Origin: Acidobacteriota bacterium
GTDB taxonomy: Bacteria; Acidobacteriota; Terriglobia; Acidiferrales; UBA7541
NCBI GenBank assembly: GCA_021788095.1
Contig: JAJYLB010000032.1
Coordinates: forward strand, 1-44,759
Direction of reading: 5' to 3'
DNA length: 44,759 bases
Positions 1 through 8,239 of this stretch are shown here, one piece after another; position 1 is the stretch's first letter; each line of letters begins with the position of its first letter. The position numbers and the translations under genes were made by a program. The notes below the pieces were generated by a model. That model ran no database searches and was not told the origin of the DNA. It saw only the letters and a program-made list of their open reading frames with translations.

Positions 1-133
1 ACTGGCATTTCCACAGTTTGTATTTTTCATAGATTCGCGCAAGTCGTTTGCGGACAACGCACGAAATTTGCGCCAGGGCTGTGGAATTCGCACCTTTTCG
101 CGTTGCCACACAGATTCTGAAGCCTGCGCTACT
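1..133. repeat. Right-hand half of a MITE-like inverted-repeat element
   Basis: Bases 1-49 recur at the far right end (44711-44759) with three C/T differences. Bases 102-133 are the reverse complement of 44680-44712 with one mismatch and one gap. Joining the right end of the window to the left end through the shared 49 bases gives an element of about 164 bp. Its inverted ends are about 33 bp and read AGTAGCGGCAGG... . The copies differ, so this is two copies of a dispersed element rather than simple circularity. No transposase lies nearby. The MITE interpretation is inference. Confidence 0.65.
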
Positions 134-196
134 TGGTTGCGGACCGAAGGCCGTGCCGCGGACTCCCGGCTCCGCTCGGTAGGTTGGCATCCTTGC

Positions 197-229
197 CTCG
201 GCAAGGCGCTGGAGGAGCGCCCTGCCGAG
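197..229 (-). terminator. Hairpin downstream of the coiled-coil gene
   Basis: CTCGGCAAGGCGCT (197-210) and AGCGCCCTGCCGAG (216-229) form a 14-bp stem with one mismatch around a 5-nt loop. It lies 28 bases past the stop of the minus-strand gene ending at 258. There is no U-tract on the minus-strand transcript, so it may be a palindromic repeat rather than a true intrinsic terminator. Confidence 0.3.
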
Positions 230-257
230 GCGACTGGCTGCGGTTTGCGGTGAAAGA

Positions 258-1205
258 TTACGGTTGATGCGGCTGCAGCGGCACCTGATTCTGAGGCGGC
301 TTCGGCTGTTGCGGCGGCGTGGCTGCGCCGGCAGGATTTTGCCCGTTGCCCGTTGCGGGAACCTGGCCGTTCGCCCCGGCTGCGGGCTGCTGCGCCTCCA
401 TCGTGGCGAGTTCCGCTCGGGTGTACTTGGGCGCCATGACGTAGCCGTGGACGTAGTTCTTGCCGATTTCGTTGATCACGACCTGGGTCGGTTGGGGGCT
501 GTCGCGCCGGTAGATCCAGATCGGCTCGTACAGGTTCACGTTTTTCTTGGTGAGCTGCCGGTCGTTGATGAGCATATTCATATTGAAGTGCTGGTGCTTG
601 ACGTTCGTGCCGCGCAGGGAAAGGAGCACCGGCCCGAACCGCTGGAACTGCTTCGACTTCATCAGATCGAACTCGGAGTAGTTCGCCGCGCCGCGTTTCT
701 CCAACGCCACCAGCTCCGTGTGGTTGCGGGCGATCGAGCCGTTCAGTTGGTCCCGCGTCGCCCCCAACTCACCTTCCATGTCCGAGCGTTGCTTGGCAAC
801 CTCGGCTTTCATCGCATTGATCTGGGATTGCTGGGCTCTGAGCCTGGCTTGCATCCGCTGCCAAGCCGTGGGAACGCGCCGCACGGGGACGCCCCGGGCG
901 TTGAGCCGCGCCGCCGGCCGCGGTGGTTTCATCGCCGCCAGCTTCGAGCTGAGCGAATCCACTTGTCCGCGTAATTGGCTGACGGTCGAATTCATCTGCG
1001 AAACGGTGCCGCTCAGTTGCTCGTTGGTGCTGGCCAGATTCTGGTTCTTGGCCTGGAGGTCGGTGAGCGCGCTGCGCTGCGCGAACGTGTACGCAAGACT
1101 GAGACCGACAGCCACGAGCAGGACCACCGCTACCACGGGTAACCAGGAATGGGACTTTGCCGCCGAGGAATGCTCTTCACGATCTTCACTGCGATGCTCT
1201 TCCAT
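258..1205 (-). CDS. Membrane-anchored coiled-coil protein of unknown function
   Basis: 315 aa. A charged N-terminus (about 1-20) is followed by one hydrophobic segment (about 22-44, VVAVVLLVAVGLSLAY). Next comes a heptad-rich, Gln/Asn/Ser-rich coiled coil (about 48-95) and a second helical stretch (about 115-180). A compact domain follows (about 180-265, with YSEFDL and VHGYVMAPKYTRAEL), then a Pro/Gln/Ala-rich tail. This suggests a single-pass inner-membrane protein with a periplasmic coiled coil and a small C-terminal domain. The ATG at 1205 is supported by GGAGG six bases upstream. I do not recognise a named family; it resembles conserved hypothetical proteins of Acidobacteriota. A role in the envelope is only a guess from topology. 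Confidence 0.75.
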   Translation of the reverse strand: MEEHRSEDREEHSSAAKSHSWLPVVAVVLLVAVGLSLAYTFAQRSALTDLQAKNQNLASTNEQLSGTVSQMNSTVSQLRGQVDSLSSKLAAMKPPRPAARLNARGVPVRRVPTAWQRMQARLRAQQSQINAMKAEVAKQRSDMEGELGATRDQLNGSIARNHTELVALEKRGAANYSEFDLMKSKQFQRFGPVLLSLRGTNVKHQHFNMNMLINDRQLTKKNVNLYEPIWIYRRDSPQPTQVVINEIGKNYVHGYVMAPKYTRAELATMEAQQPAAGANGQVPATGNGQNPAGAATPPQQPKPPQNQVPLQPHQP

Positions 1206-1647
1206 AGCCCGCCTCCGAAGCTTCGGCCGCCCGGGCAGGCGGCGTCCGCGTTTTCAGGCCGGGAGTCCACCACCGAGACGCATGCGGCCTGCCCCCTTCA
1301 CGCAAGAGCCGCTGGTTGGGGTCCCGGGATCTGATACCTAGTAACGATGCTCGTTTCCTCGCTCAGGGTTTTCCCGGGAGGCCGTCTTACACGACTCGCG
1401 ACCATTCCAGAACCTCGGTCTTCGGAGGGCACGGCTTCAGCCGTGCCGTAAAGGCGCCCCAAGACCGGGGGCTTCAGCCCCTGAGGGGACCAGGCGGGGA
1501 GCCTTGAAATGGCTTCTCGTGATGCGTAGCGCGGGGATGGTTACACGTCGACACTGCTGAGCCTTGGGAAGGGATGCGGCGGAATACAAAATCGCGGACG
1601 AAGCGAGACGGCGAAGCGGGCAGTCGGCAGTCGCAGAAACGCGCCGG
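1206..1647. other. Intergenic region, 442 bp
   Basis: It lies between the 3' end of the S41-like gene and the start of the coiled-coil gene, both on the minus strand. It holds the two-hairpin repeat at 1426-1488 and the ribosome-binding site of the downstream gene. I see no convincing gene, RNA or promoter in the rest. Confidence 0.5.
1426..1488. repeat. Two-hairpin dispersed repeat, copy 1
   Basis: This is a 63-bp unit. It opens with AGGGCACGGCTTCAGCCGTG, an 8-bp perfect stem with a TTCA loop. It closes with a second hairpin (GGGGC-TTCA-GCCCC) and CTGAGGGG. A second copy of exactly the same length is at 10081-10143; the first 26 bases are identical. It resembles REP/BIME-type palindromic units. 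Confidence 0.75.
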
Positions 1648-2892
1648 TCAGCTCCCCTGGCCGGCTGCTTGGCGAGTGGAAGCGGACGTGGTTGGCTGGA
1701 GGACTTGCACGGCCTTCTGTACCACAGGGTCGGTTGGGCCGGGCAGTTGACCCGGCACAGGATCGGGTGCAACTTCCTGTAAGTTGAGCAAAGCCGCTTG
1801 GGAGTTCGGCGGAGGCACCTGCGCCATCGGCGCGAGGCCGTGATTCAGGATCGGCTTGTTTGCCGGCGTGTAGTAGATGCCGACCGTCAGCAGCAGCGCC
1901 GAGCCGTCCGCGAGTGGAATCAGTTTCTGCTCCGAAGCCAAGCCGAGAGTGTGCTGCCCCACCGTCTCGCCCCGGTGGTTATCCGCCATGGCGGCGGCGA
2001 AAATCTCCGCCGGGCCTCCCGTGCTTTCCGAGATGAGCACGGCCACCGGCGCCGTCCAAACAACTTTGCGCGGATCGCCGCTGAACGTGTCCGTGGAAAT
2101 CGTCTGCCCGCGGAGCGTGGCGATGGTGCCGGGGGAAGAAAGGAAAAGCTGGGCCGTATCGATCGCCTCCTGCGGGTCGCCCGAAGCGCAGCCCCGCAGG
2201 TCCAATATCAGTTTGTTCAGTCCGTCGTGCTTGAATTGGAGAAGTTGGGCGCGGATCTGGCGGGCGCTGCCCTTCTCGAAAGCCGCCACGCGCAGGTAGC
2301 CGATCTCGCCCGCCAGCCGCGTGGTCAGCAGCGGCGGATGCGGAACGATCGCCCGCGTCAGCTCGAATTGCTGCACCTTGGGATTCGGCGGACGAATGAC
2401 GGAAACCTTGACCTGGCTGCCAGGCGCGCCGTCCAGCAGGAGCTGCGCCTGCTGGATCGACATGTCCTGCGTGGTGAACCCCGCGATACCCTCGAGAATG
2501 TCGCCTTCGCGCACGTTGGCGGCGAGCGCCGGGCTGCCGGGCAGGTCGGAAATCACGCTCATGTAGCCGAGAATGCGCGAGAGGACAAGGCCCGTGCCGC
2601 CTTTGGCGCGATCCTGCGATTCCGTCTTCCACTCGTCGTATTCTTTCGCGCTCAGGTAACTCGATTCAGGATCGAGCGATTGCAGCAGGCCATGCAGCGC
2701 GCCGATCGTCACCAGGTGGAGATTGGGATCGTCCACGTAGTTCTGCTGAATCTGGTTCAGAACCTCGCTGTAGACCGTGAGCGAGCGGTAGCGGGTGTCC
2801 TGGTCGCCCTGGCCCAAGACGTGCCCGAACGTCACGTACAGCAAGATCGCCAGGGAAAGTGAGAAAACCGTGAACCGAGCTTTGCGGCCCAT
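1648..2892 (-). CDS. S41-family (CtpA-like) protease homologue, probably catalytically dead
   Basis: 414 aa from the ATG at 2892. A TTG seven codons upstream is possible, but it lies at the expected transcription start of a TATAAT box. An N-terminal membrane/signal segment (about 8-27) is followed by a helical region, a PDZ-like domain (about 100-180, GSPALAANVREGDIL) and an S41 domain (about 190-355, GYLRVAAFEKG). Aligned to CtpA/CtpB (active site S-A-S-A-S-E and, 25 residues on, F-G-K-G), the Ser position is Gly (ESTGGPAE) and the Lys position is Leu (TLGLASEQ). The later Gln is kept. The fold looks intact, with normal length and a Pro-rich tail, so a scaffolding or binding role is more likely than proteolysis. 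It follows the RDD gene on the same strand after about 280 bp. Confidence 0.8.
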   Translation of the reverse strand: MGRKARFTVFSLSLAILLYVTFGHVLGQGDQDTRYRSLTVYSEVLNQIQQNYVDDPNLHLVTIGALHGLLQSLDPESSYLSAKEYDEWKTESQDRAKGGTGLVLSRILGYMSVISDLPGSPALAANVREGDILEGIAGFTTQDMSIQQAQLLLDGAPGSQVKVSVIRPPNPKVQQFELTRAIVPHPPLLTTRLAGEIGYLRVAAFEKGSARQIRAQLLQFKHDGLNKLILDLRGCASGDPQEAIDTAQLFLSSPGTIATLRGQTISTDTFSGDPRKVVWTAPVAVLISESTGGPAEIFAAAMADNHRGETVGQHTLGLASEQKLIPLADGSALLLTVGIYYTPANKPILNHGLAPMAQVPPPNSQAALLNLQEVAPDPVPGQLPGPTDPVVQKAVQVLQPTTSASTRQAAGQGS

Positions 2893-2914
2893 GCCCCCTG
2901 CCTTCAAAACCAAA

Positions 2915-2920
2915 ATTATA
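2915..2920 (-). promoter_or_regulatory. -10 box (TATAAT) for the S41-like gene
   Basis: A perfect TATAAT reads on the minus strand 22 bases upstream of the ATG at 2892. No good -35 is visible at 16-18 bp (GATAGG at 17 bp). If used, transcription would begin at about 2908, inside the alternative TTG start, which argues for the ATG. Confidence 0.35.
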
Positions 2921-3176
2921 CCACCCCGGACGACCGACCTATCCCCCAGGACTCGGCCGGCTCCGAGCGCCCGTTGGGGCGCCCAGGCGGCTGGACCGCT
3001 CGGAACCCGGACGCGGCCCCGCGGCGAGCCGGCCCGCTTTAAGAAGCCGAGTGCGGTGGGTAGGCCGCTTGCCCAGCTTCTGGTTGAGAAAACGCTGCTT
3101 CATGAACGCAGTCTACCAGGGAGCTGGACAACAGTCACCTCGGCCGGCCCATGGGCAAATTAGGGAACGGAGGGCG

Positions 3177-4049
3177 TCAGCGGTGGGCTTCCGCTTGGCG
3201 ATGCTCGGAAAGCGAGTTGACGGAGGTGAGATACGTTTGCGAGGCGCGGTCCTGCCAACAAAGCCGGTCTTCGTCCCAAAGCGCCCAGAAAAAGCCGAGC
3301 AGAAAGGCGCCCGCCGATACCAGATAGCCCAGGCTGCGCCAGAGGAGTTGCTGCGGCGTGGGTGTGTTGCCATCGAAGCTGACCACGTGCAACCCGGCGA
3401 TCCACATGCCCGGCGTGGTCCCTCCAAACGCGGTGAACAGGGCGAAATATTGGGCATAGAGAAGGACGAGAATCGCCAGGCAGATCGCTATGGCCAACTT
3501 GCTTGCGGCCAACTCGATGCCGAAGGCCCTGAGAAGACCGAGGAACATGCCCCAGCAGACGCCGAGCAACGCCATATCGAGAATCCAGGCGTAAGCCCGG
3601 CGCGTAAGTGAAGCCACGGGAACCAAGGCGTGGTTGGGAGCGGACGCCGCGCCCGAGGAGAAATCCAACTCGGGCTGATCGACGAAGATTTCCAGGCGCT
3701 CGGTGCGGCGGGGTTTCGGCCGCGGCTTGGCCGGCACGACCGCTGGGGTTGCCGGAGCGCTCTCTGCTTCCGGAAAGGGCAAATCACGCTGCGGTTCACC
3801 CGCCGGGCGTTGGCCTGTGCGCACAAGATAGGCTTCCACTCTCTGGCTGACTTCGAGTCGCCACTGCGGATCGGACGAAGGAACCGCCTCGGCAGCAGCC
3901 TCTTCTTCTCCAGTCGCCGCGCCCACAGACACCCGAACGGCGGAAGCGGCTTCTTCGGAGCTGTCGGGGTGGAGAGGCGCGCGGCAAAACGCGCACCACC
4001 GGCTGTTGGGCCGATTCGCAGCAGCGCAATGCGGACAGACGAGTGCCAC
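3177..4049 (-). CDS. Zinc-ribbon RDD-family membrane protein
   Basis: 290 aa. The N-terminus carries a zinc-ribbon-like motif, C5-x2-C8 ... C19-x2-C22. A long polar, Ala/Glu/Pro-rich linker (about 25-145) follows. The C-terminal RDD domain (about 150-280) begins RRAYAWILD and has three hydrophobic segments (about 155-175, 185-210, 235-258) and the family's GTTPGMWIAGLHVV and WALWDEDRLCWQDRASQT stretches. RDD proteins are small inner-membrane proteins, some linked to ion or solute transport; a specific function cannot be assigned. The ATG at 4049 opens directly into the zinc-ribbon. It is divergent from lptD. Confidence 0.8.
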   Translation of the reverse strand: MALVCPHCAAANRPNSRWCAFCRAPLHPDSSEEAASAVRVSVGAATGEEEAAAEAVPSSDPQWRLEVSQRVEAYLVRTGQRPAGEPQRDLPFPEAESAPATPAVVPAKPRPKPRRTERLEIFVDQPELDFSSGAASAPNHALVPVASLTRRAYAWILDMALLGVCWGMFLGLLRAFGIELAASKLAIAICLAILVLLYAQYFALFTAFGGTTPGMWIAGLHVVSFDGNTPTPQQLLWRSLGYLVSAGAFLLGFFWALWDEDRLCWQDRASQTYLTSVNSLSEHRQAEAHR

Positions 4050-4358
4050 GGTCCTTCCTTTGCGCTGCGGACTGCGGAGTTGCTATCTTAGCCGCTTTCC
4101 CCGGCGCACGGGACCACAGAAGCACAGCGGTTGTCGTCAATCAGACAACCTTCGGCTGCGGGCCGCTTTCAAGCTGGCGCAGCCCCCCGTTGCCGCTGTT
4201 TTCCGGACCGTGCTAGGCTAGTCCCGTTCCAACTTAGAACGGCGAGGCGAGAATCGACAGGGCAACCGCGTGCCCGGGCCGGCATCGAGGCTTCCCGCCG
4301 CGAGCCTAGGCTCAAACGGTTGGAACGGCACGAGCCTTCCTCTCTTGCGAGCCACGGC
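4050..4358. other. Divergent intergenic region upstream of lptD, 309 bp
   Basis: This is the space between the RDD gene start (minus) and the preferred GTG start of lptD (plus). The lptD frame stays open upstream to a TTG at 4131, but the translated stretch is Arg-rich and not signal-like. No promoter pair or strong ribosome-binding site stands out. Confidence 0.4.
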
Positions 4359-6698
4359 GTGAAGGGTTGCGGGAAGCATCATAGGCATCTCCTGTCGCTA
4401 TCTCTTCTTGCCGCCGCGCTGGCCCCGGTGCCTGCGCGCGCGGCGGGTCCGGCTCGCGCCCAAGCCCGGGCCGGCGGGCCGGCGCCCGGCGAAACCACGC
4501 CATGCGGCAATTCGCGCCGCGCCACGGTTTGGCTGGAATCCGGCGGCTGTTTGGCCGCCGATAGCCTCCGGATGGTCGGCCCCCGGAAATACGCCGAGGG
4601 AAACGTCTTGATGGAGTACGGCGCCGCAACCCTGCACGCCGACTCCGCCGAATACAACGAGAACACCAAGCGGATCCGAATCCGCGGGCACGTCCGCTTC
4701 GACTACCAAAACCAAACGGTCGAGGCCGCGAGCGGGTGGTACGACCTGGGAACCGGGCGCGGAGCCTTCGAAAACGTTCGCGGCGCAGTTCGCGCGCTCC
4801 GGCGTCCGAATCCCTCCCTGCTGGTCAGCCCCAATCCGCTCACCTTCCAGGCGCGCAGCGTCGAGCGGCTCGGCCCGGATCGCTACGTCATCCACGACGC
4901 TTGGCTCACGGTCTGCGATCCTCGCCGGCCCAAGTGGAAGTTCTACACCAGCCGCGCGGTGCTCGCCGTCGGCAAGAGCGCCAAGCTCTACGGCGCCAAT
5001 TTCCGGATGTTCCGGATTCCACTCCTGTACTTGCCTTACGCCACCCTGCCCGCCGGCCGAAGCCTGCGGCAATCGGGATTCCTGATCCCCACCCTCGGAG
5101 AGTCGTCCCTCAAGGGCTTCGTCGCAGGCGACTCCTATTACTGGGCGCCCACGAGCTGGCTGGACATGACGCTGGGCGGTCAGTATTACAGCAAGCGCGG
5201 CTGGGGAGAGATGGCGAGCCTGCACGCCACTCCCACGAGCAACATCCGCTTTTCCGCCGACTATTTCGGCGTCACCACCCGCAACATCGCGGGCCCGAGC
5301 GGCGCCTCGCTCGACGAAGGCGGCTACAACGCCAACGAGCAGTTCGACGGCCTGTTTTCCAACGGCTGGCGCATCGCCGCCGACCTGAATCAGCTCAGCT
5401 CGCTCCAGTTCCGCCAAGTCTTTTCCACCTCCTACTCGCAAGCGGTGAACCCGGAAGTGCGCAGCTCCGCGTTCGCGGGAAACAATTTCGACGGCTACAG
5501 CCTCGATTTCACCGCACAGAATTACCGCAACTTCCTCTCGCTCTCTCCCCAGGAATCCGTGGTCGCGCGCCGGGCGCCCGAGGCGAGCTTCCAGTCGATC
5601 GACCGGCCGCTCTTCGGGCGCCTGCCGCTCTATTTCGGGTTCGACATGTTCACCGGCGCCGTCTATCGCAGCGAGAGCGTTTTGGCGGACAGCACCACCG
5701 GCCCGGCGGTCCAGCGCTCGGAGATCGCCCCTTCCCTGACCCTGCCCCTGCATTGGGGGCCGTGGCTCGGCGTCACCCCGACGTTCGCCGCCCGCGAGAC
5801 GTACTATGGCGCCGAGCAGACGCCGGATGGCTCCGTGCTCGATTCCGGTCTCAACCGATTCACTCGGGAATTCACCCTCGACCTCCGCCCGCCCTCTTTC
5901 GCTCGCGAGTGGGGAAACGCGGACTCGCGCTGGGAGCACGCGATCGAGCCGGACGTCGTCTATCGCGACGTCACCGGCGTGAACGACTACTCCGCCTTGA
6001 TTCCCTTCGGCGACGACGAAACGCTCACCGATACCAACGAGATCGAATATTCCGTCACGCAACGCCTCTTCCACCGCGTGGGAGACGGCCCCGCCGGCCA
6101 GTTGGTCAGTTGGCAGGTGGCGCAGAAATACTATTTCGATCCGACGTTCGGCGGCGCGCTCGTTCCTGGCCAGCGCAACGTCTTCCAGGCCCTCGATTCC
6201 CTTACGCCCTTTGCTTTCGCCGATCGCGCCCGCCAATTCTCGCCGGTGATCAGCGATCTCCGCATCGCTCCGGGCGGCCGCTGGGACGTCCAATTCCGAC
6301 AGGACGTCGATCCCTTGCAGGGGAGGGTGACGGCTTCGGGAATCCTGGCGAAGATCCGCCCCTGGCGCGAGATGTTCTTCACGTTCGCGCACTTCGACAT
6401 CAACACCAATCCGCTTCTTCAGCCCAAGGCGAACCAGATCCAGGCCCTCGCCGGCTACGGAAATCTGAATCGGCAGGGCTGGAACGCTTCCTTCGGCATC
6501 AGCTACGACGCGCACCGCGACCTGTTCCAGAACCAGATCGCCGAGATCAGCTACAACGGAACCTGTTGCGGCATCGCCTTCGAATACCGCCGCCTGGCCC
6601 TCGGTCCGCTACGCACCGAGAACCAGTTTCGCGTGGCATTGCTCATCGCCAATATCGGCACGTTTGGCAACGTCGGCCGGAGAGAGAAGATCTTCTAA
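4359..6698 (+). CDS. lptD: LPS-assembly outer-membrane protein LptD
   Basis: 779 aa from the GTG at 4359, chosen because a good signal peptide follows (basic n-region, LLSLSLLAAALAPVPARA). An upstream in-frame TTG at 4131 would add 76 non-signal residues. An LptA/OstA-like N-terminal domain (about 55-130, LRMVGPRKYAEGNV) precedes a long beta-rich barrel region (about 190-775) with many aromatic-ended strands. The conserved adjacent Cys pair near the C-terminus (GTCCG, about 736-737) matches the C-terminal Cys pair of E. coli LptD, and upstream Cys residues are present for disulfide formation. LptD with LptE inserts LPS in the outer membrane. The stop overlaps the amidase start (TAATG), so the two are translationally coupled. 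Confidence 0.9.
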   Translation: MKGCGKHHRHLLSLSLLAAALAPVPARAAGPARAQARAGGPAPGETTPCGNSRRATVWLESGGCLAADSLRMVGPRKYAEGNVLMEYGAATLHADSAEYNENTKRIRIRGHVRFDYQNQTVEAASGWYDLGTGRGAFENVRGAVRALRRPNPSLLVSPNPLTFQARSVERLGPDRYVIHDAWLTVCDPRRPKWKFYTSRAVLAVGKSAKLYGANFRMFRIPLLYLPYATLPAGRSLRQSGFLIPTLGESSLKGFVAGDSYYWAPTSWLDMTLGGQYYSKRGWGEMASLHATPTSNIRFSADYFGVTTRNIAGPSGASLDEGGYNANEQFDGLFSNGWRIAADLNQLSSLQFRQVFSTSYSQAVNPEVRSSAFAGNNFDGYSLDFTAQNYRNFLSLSPQESVVARRAPEASFQSIDRPLFGRLPLYFGFDMFTGAVYRSESVLADSTTGPAVQRSEIAPSLTLPLHWGPWLGVTPTFAARETYYGAEQTPDGSVLDSGLNRFTREFTLDLRPPSFAREWGNADSRWEHAIEPDVVYRDVTGVNDYSALIPFGDDETLTDTNEIEYSVTQRLFHRVGDGPAGQLVSWQVAQKYYFDPTFGGALVPGQRNVFQALDSLTPFAFADRARQFSPVISDLRIAPGGRWDVQFRQDVDPLQGRVTASGILAKIRPWREMFFTFAHFDINTNPLLQPKANQIQALAGYGNLNRQGWNASFGISYDAHRDLFQNQIAEISYNGTCCGIAFEYRRLALGPLRTENQFRVALLIANIGTFGNVGRREKIF

Positions 6699-8152
6699 TG
6701 GCGGAATCCACTGAAGAGAATGCGCTGGCCTTCGCGCCGCTCGAACGCCTGGCGCCGCTCGTCGCGCGAGGCAAAATCTCCCCGGTCGAGTTGGTGGAGC
6801 TGGCGGCGCGGCGCATCGAGCGGCTCAATCCCAGCCTCAACGCCTTCCTTGCCCTGGCGCTCGATTCCGCTCGCCGCGAAGCCAGGCGCGCCGAGCGCGA
6901 GATCCGCGCCGGGCGCCGGCGCGGCCCGCTGCACGGAATCCCGCTCTCGATCAAGGACAACATCCTCACCCGCGGCGTCGTGACGACCGCGGGCTCGAAA
7001 ATCCTCGCGGGCTATCGGCCCGCCGCCGATGCCGCCGCGGTTCGGCACCTCACTCGCGCCGGCGCCATCCTCTTGGGAAAAACGAATCTGCACGAGTTCG
7101 CCTACGGCATCACCAGCGAAAACCCGCACTACGGGCCGGTGCGCAATCCCTGGGACACCCGCCGCATCGCCGGCGGCTCCAGCGGAGGCTCGGCCGCGGC
7201 TTTGGCCGCGGGAATCGGTTGGGGGTCGGTCGGCTCGGACACGGGCGGGTCGGTACGCATTCCCGCTTCCCTCTGCGGCGTTGTGGGACTCAAGCCGACC
7301 TTCGGCTCGGTGAGTTGCGAGGGCGTTACGCCGCTTTCCCCCAGCCTCGATCACGTCGGCCCGCTCGCGGCTAGCGTGACGGGCGTGGCTTGGCTGCTCG
7401 ACGCTATCGCCGGTCGCCGCCCGCCCGCCGCGGCGGGCAGGCCCTGGGCTCCTCCTCGCCGCTCCGGGGGCTCTCGCGGCCGGCCGCTGGCCCGCGCGCG
7501 CATCGGCCGCGCAAGCGGGAATTTCGCTCAAGGCGTCGATCCGGAAGTCCGCGCCGCCGTCGAAGCCGCCGCGCGCCAGTTCGAACGTCTGGGCGCGGCC
7601 ATCCGGGAAATCTCGCTGCCCGGCGTGGATCGCTGGGTGGCCGAAGCCGCCGAGATCGCTTTTGCCGAAGCGCGCGACTATCACGAAAGCGCCGGCTTCT
7701 TCCCCGCTCGCGCGCAAGAGTACGGCGAGGATGTCCGCCGGCATCTCGATCGCGGCGGGGAGATTCGCGCTACCGACTACCTCGCGGCCATGCGGCACAT
7801 GCGTGAGGCGCGCGCGGGCTGGAACCGGATGCTGGAGGGTTGCGACGCCCTGCTGGCGCCGGCAACCCCGATTCCCGCTCCGCTCCTCGGCGAGAAAACC
7901 GTCACGATCGAAGGCCGGGAAGAAACCGTGCGCTCGGCCCTGCTGCGGTTGTGCCGCCCGGCGAACTTCACCGGCGCTCCCGCCCTGGTTCTGCCTTGCG
8001 GCTTGACTCGCGCCGGCTTGCCCATCGGCCTCCAGCTCATGGGCCCGCTCGGCGGCGAAGATGGGCTTCTTGCCATCGGCTACGCCTACGAGCAAGCGGC
8101 TCCGTGGCGCCATCGCCACCCCGCGGGTATCTCGGAAGTCTTGGTAGAATAG
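6698..8152 (+). CDS. Amidase-signature family enzyme (GatA-like)
   Basis: 484 aa. The ATG at 6698 overlaps the lptD stop and is preceded by GAGAGAAGA. The Ser-cisSer-Lys triad of the amidase signature family is complete: K86 (SIKDNI), S161 (GGSSGGS) and S185 (SDTGGS). The spacing matches GatA (75 and 24 residues). The family hydrolyses amides; GatA does so in the Glu-tRNA(Gln) amidotransferase. No gatB or gatC lies nearby, so a stand-alone amidase is as likely as GatA. An Arg/Pro/Ala-rich loop (about 245-270) is an unusual insertion. It is coupled to lptD; any functional link to LPS assembly is unknown. Confidence 0.85.
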   Translation: MAESTEENALAFAPLERLAPLVARGKISPVELVELAARRIERLNPSLNAFLALALDSARREARRAEREIRAGRRRGPLHGIPLSIKDNILTRGVVTTAGSKILAGYRPAADAAAVRHLTRAGAILLGKTNLHEFAYGITSENPHYGPVRNPWDTRRIAGGSSGGSAAALAAGIGWGSVGSDTGGSVRIPASLCGVVGLKPTFGSVSCEGVTPLSPSLDHVGPLAASVTGVAWLLDAIAGRRPPAAAGRPWAPPRRSGGSRGRPLARARIGRASGNFAQGVDPEVRAAVEAAARQFERLGAAIREISLPGVDRWVAEAAEIAFAEARDYHESAGFFPARAQEYGEDVRRHLDRGGEIRATDYLAAMRHMREARAGWNRMLEGCDALLAPATPIPAPLLGEKTVTIEGREETVRSALLRLCRPANFTGAPALVLPCGLTRAGLPIGLQLMGPLGGEDGLLAIGYAYEQAAPWRHRHPAGISEVLVE

Positions 8153-8239
8153 CGCCTCGGGCCGGGACGTCTCCGCGCGCCTTCCCCGCCGAGGGCGTGA
8201 AGCGAGAGGGCGCGCAAAGGCATCGAAGGAAAGAGCCTC

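Noticed and set aside
68..253. Small open frame at the left edge
   Set aside because: It is repeat-derived (the same CHTDSEAC-type translation appears at the other window end) and lacks a ribosome-binding site.
4398..6515. Long open frame on the minus strand (705 codons) opposite lptD
   Set aside because: Composition is Glu/Arg/Gly/Ala-rich without domains; it is the antisense shadow of a convincing lptD in GC-rich DNA.
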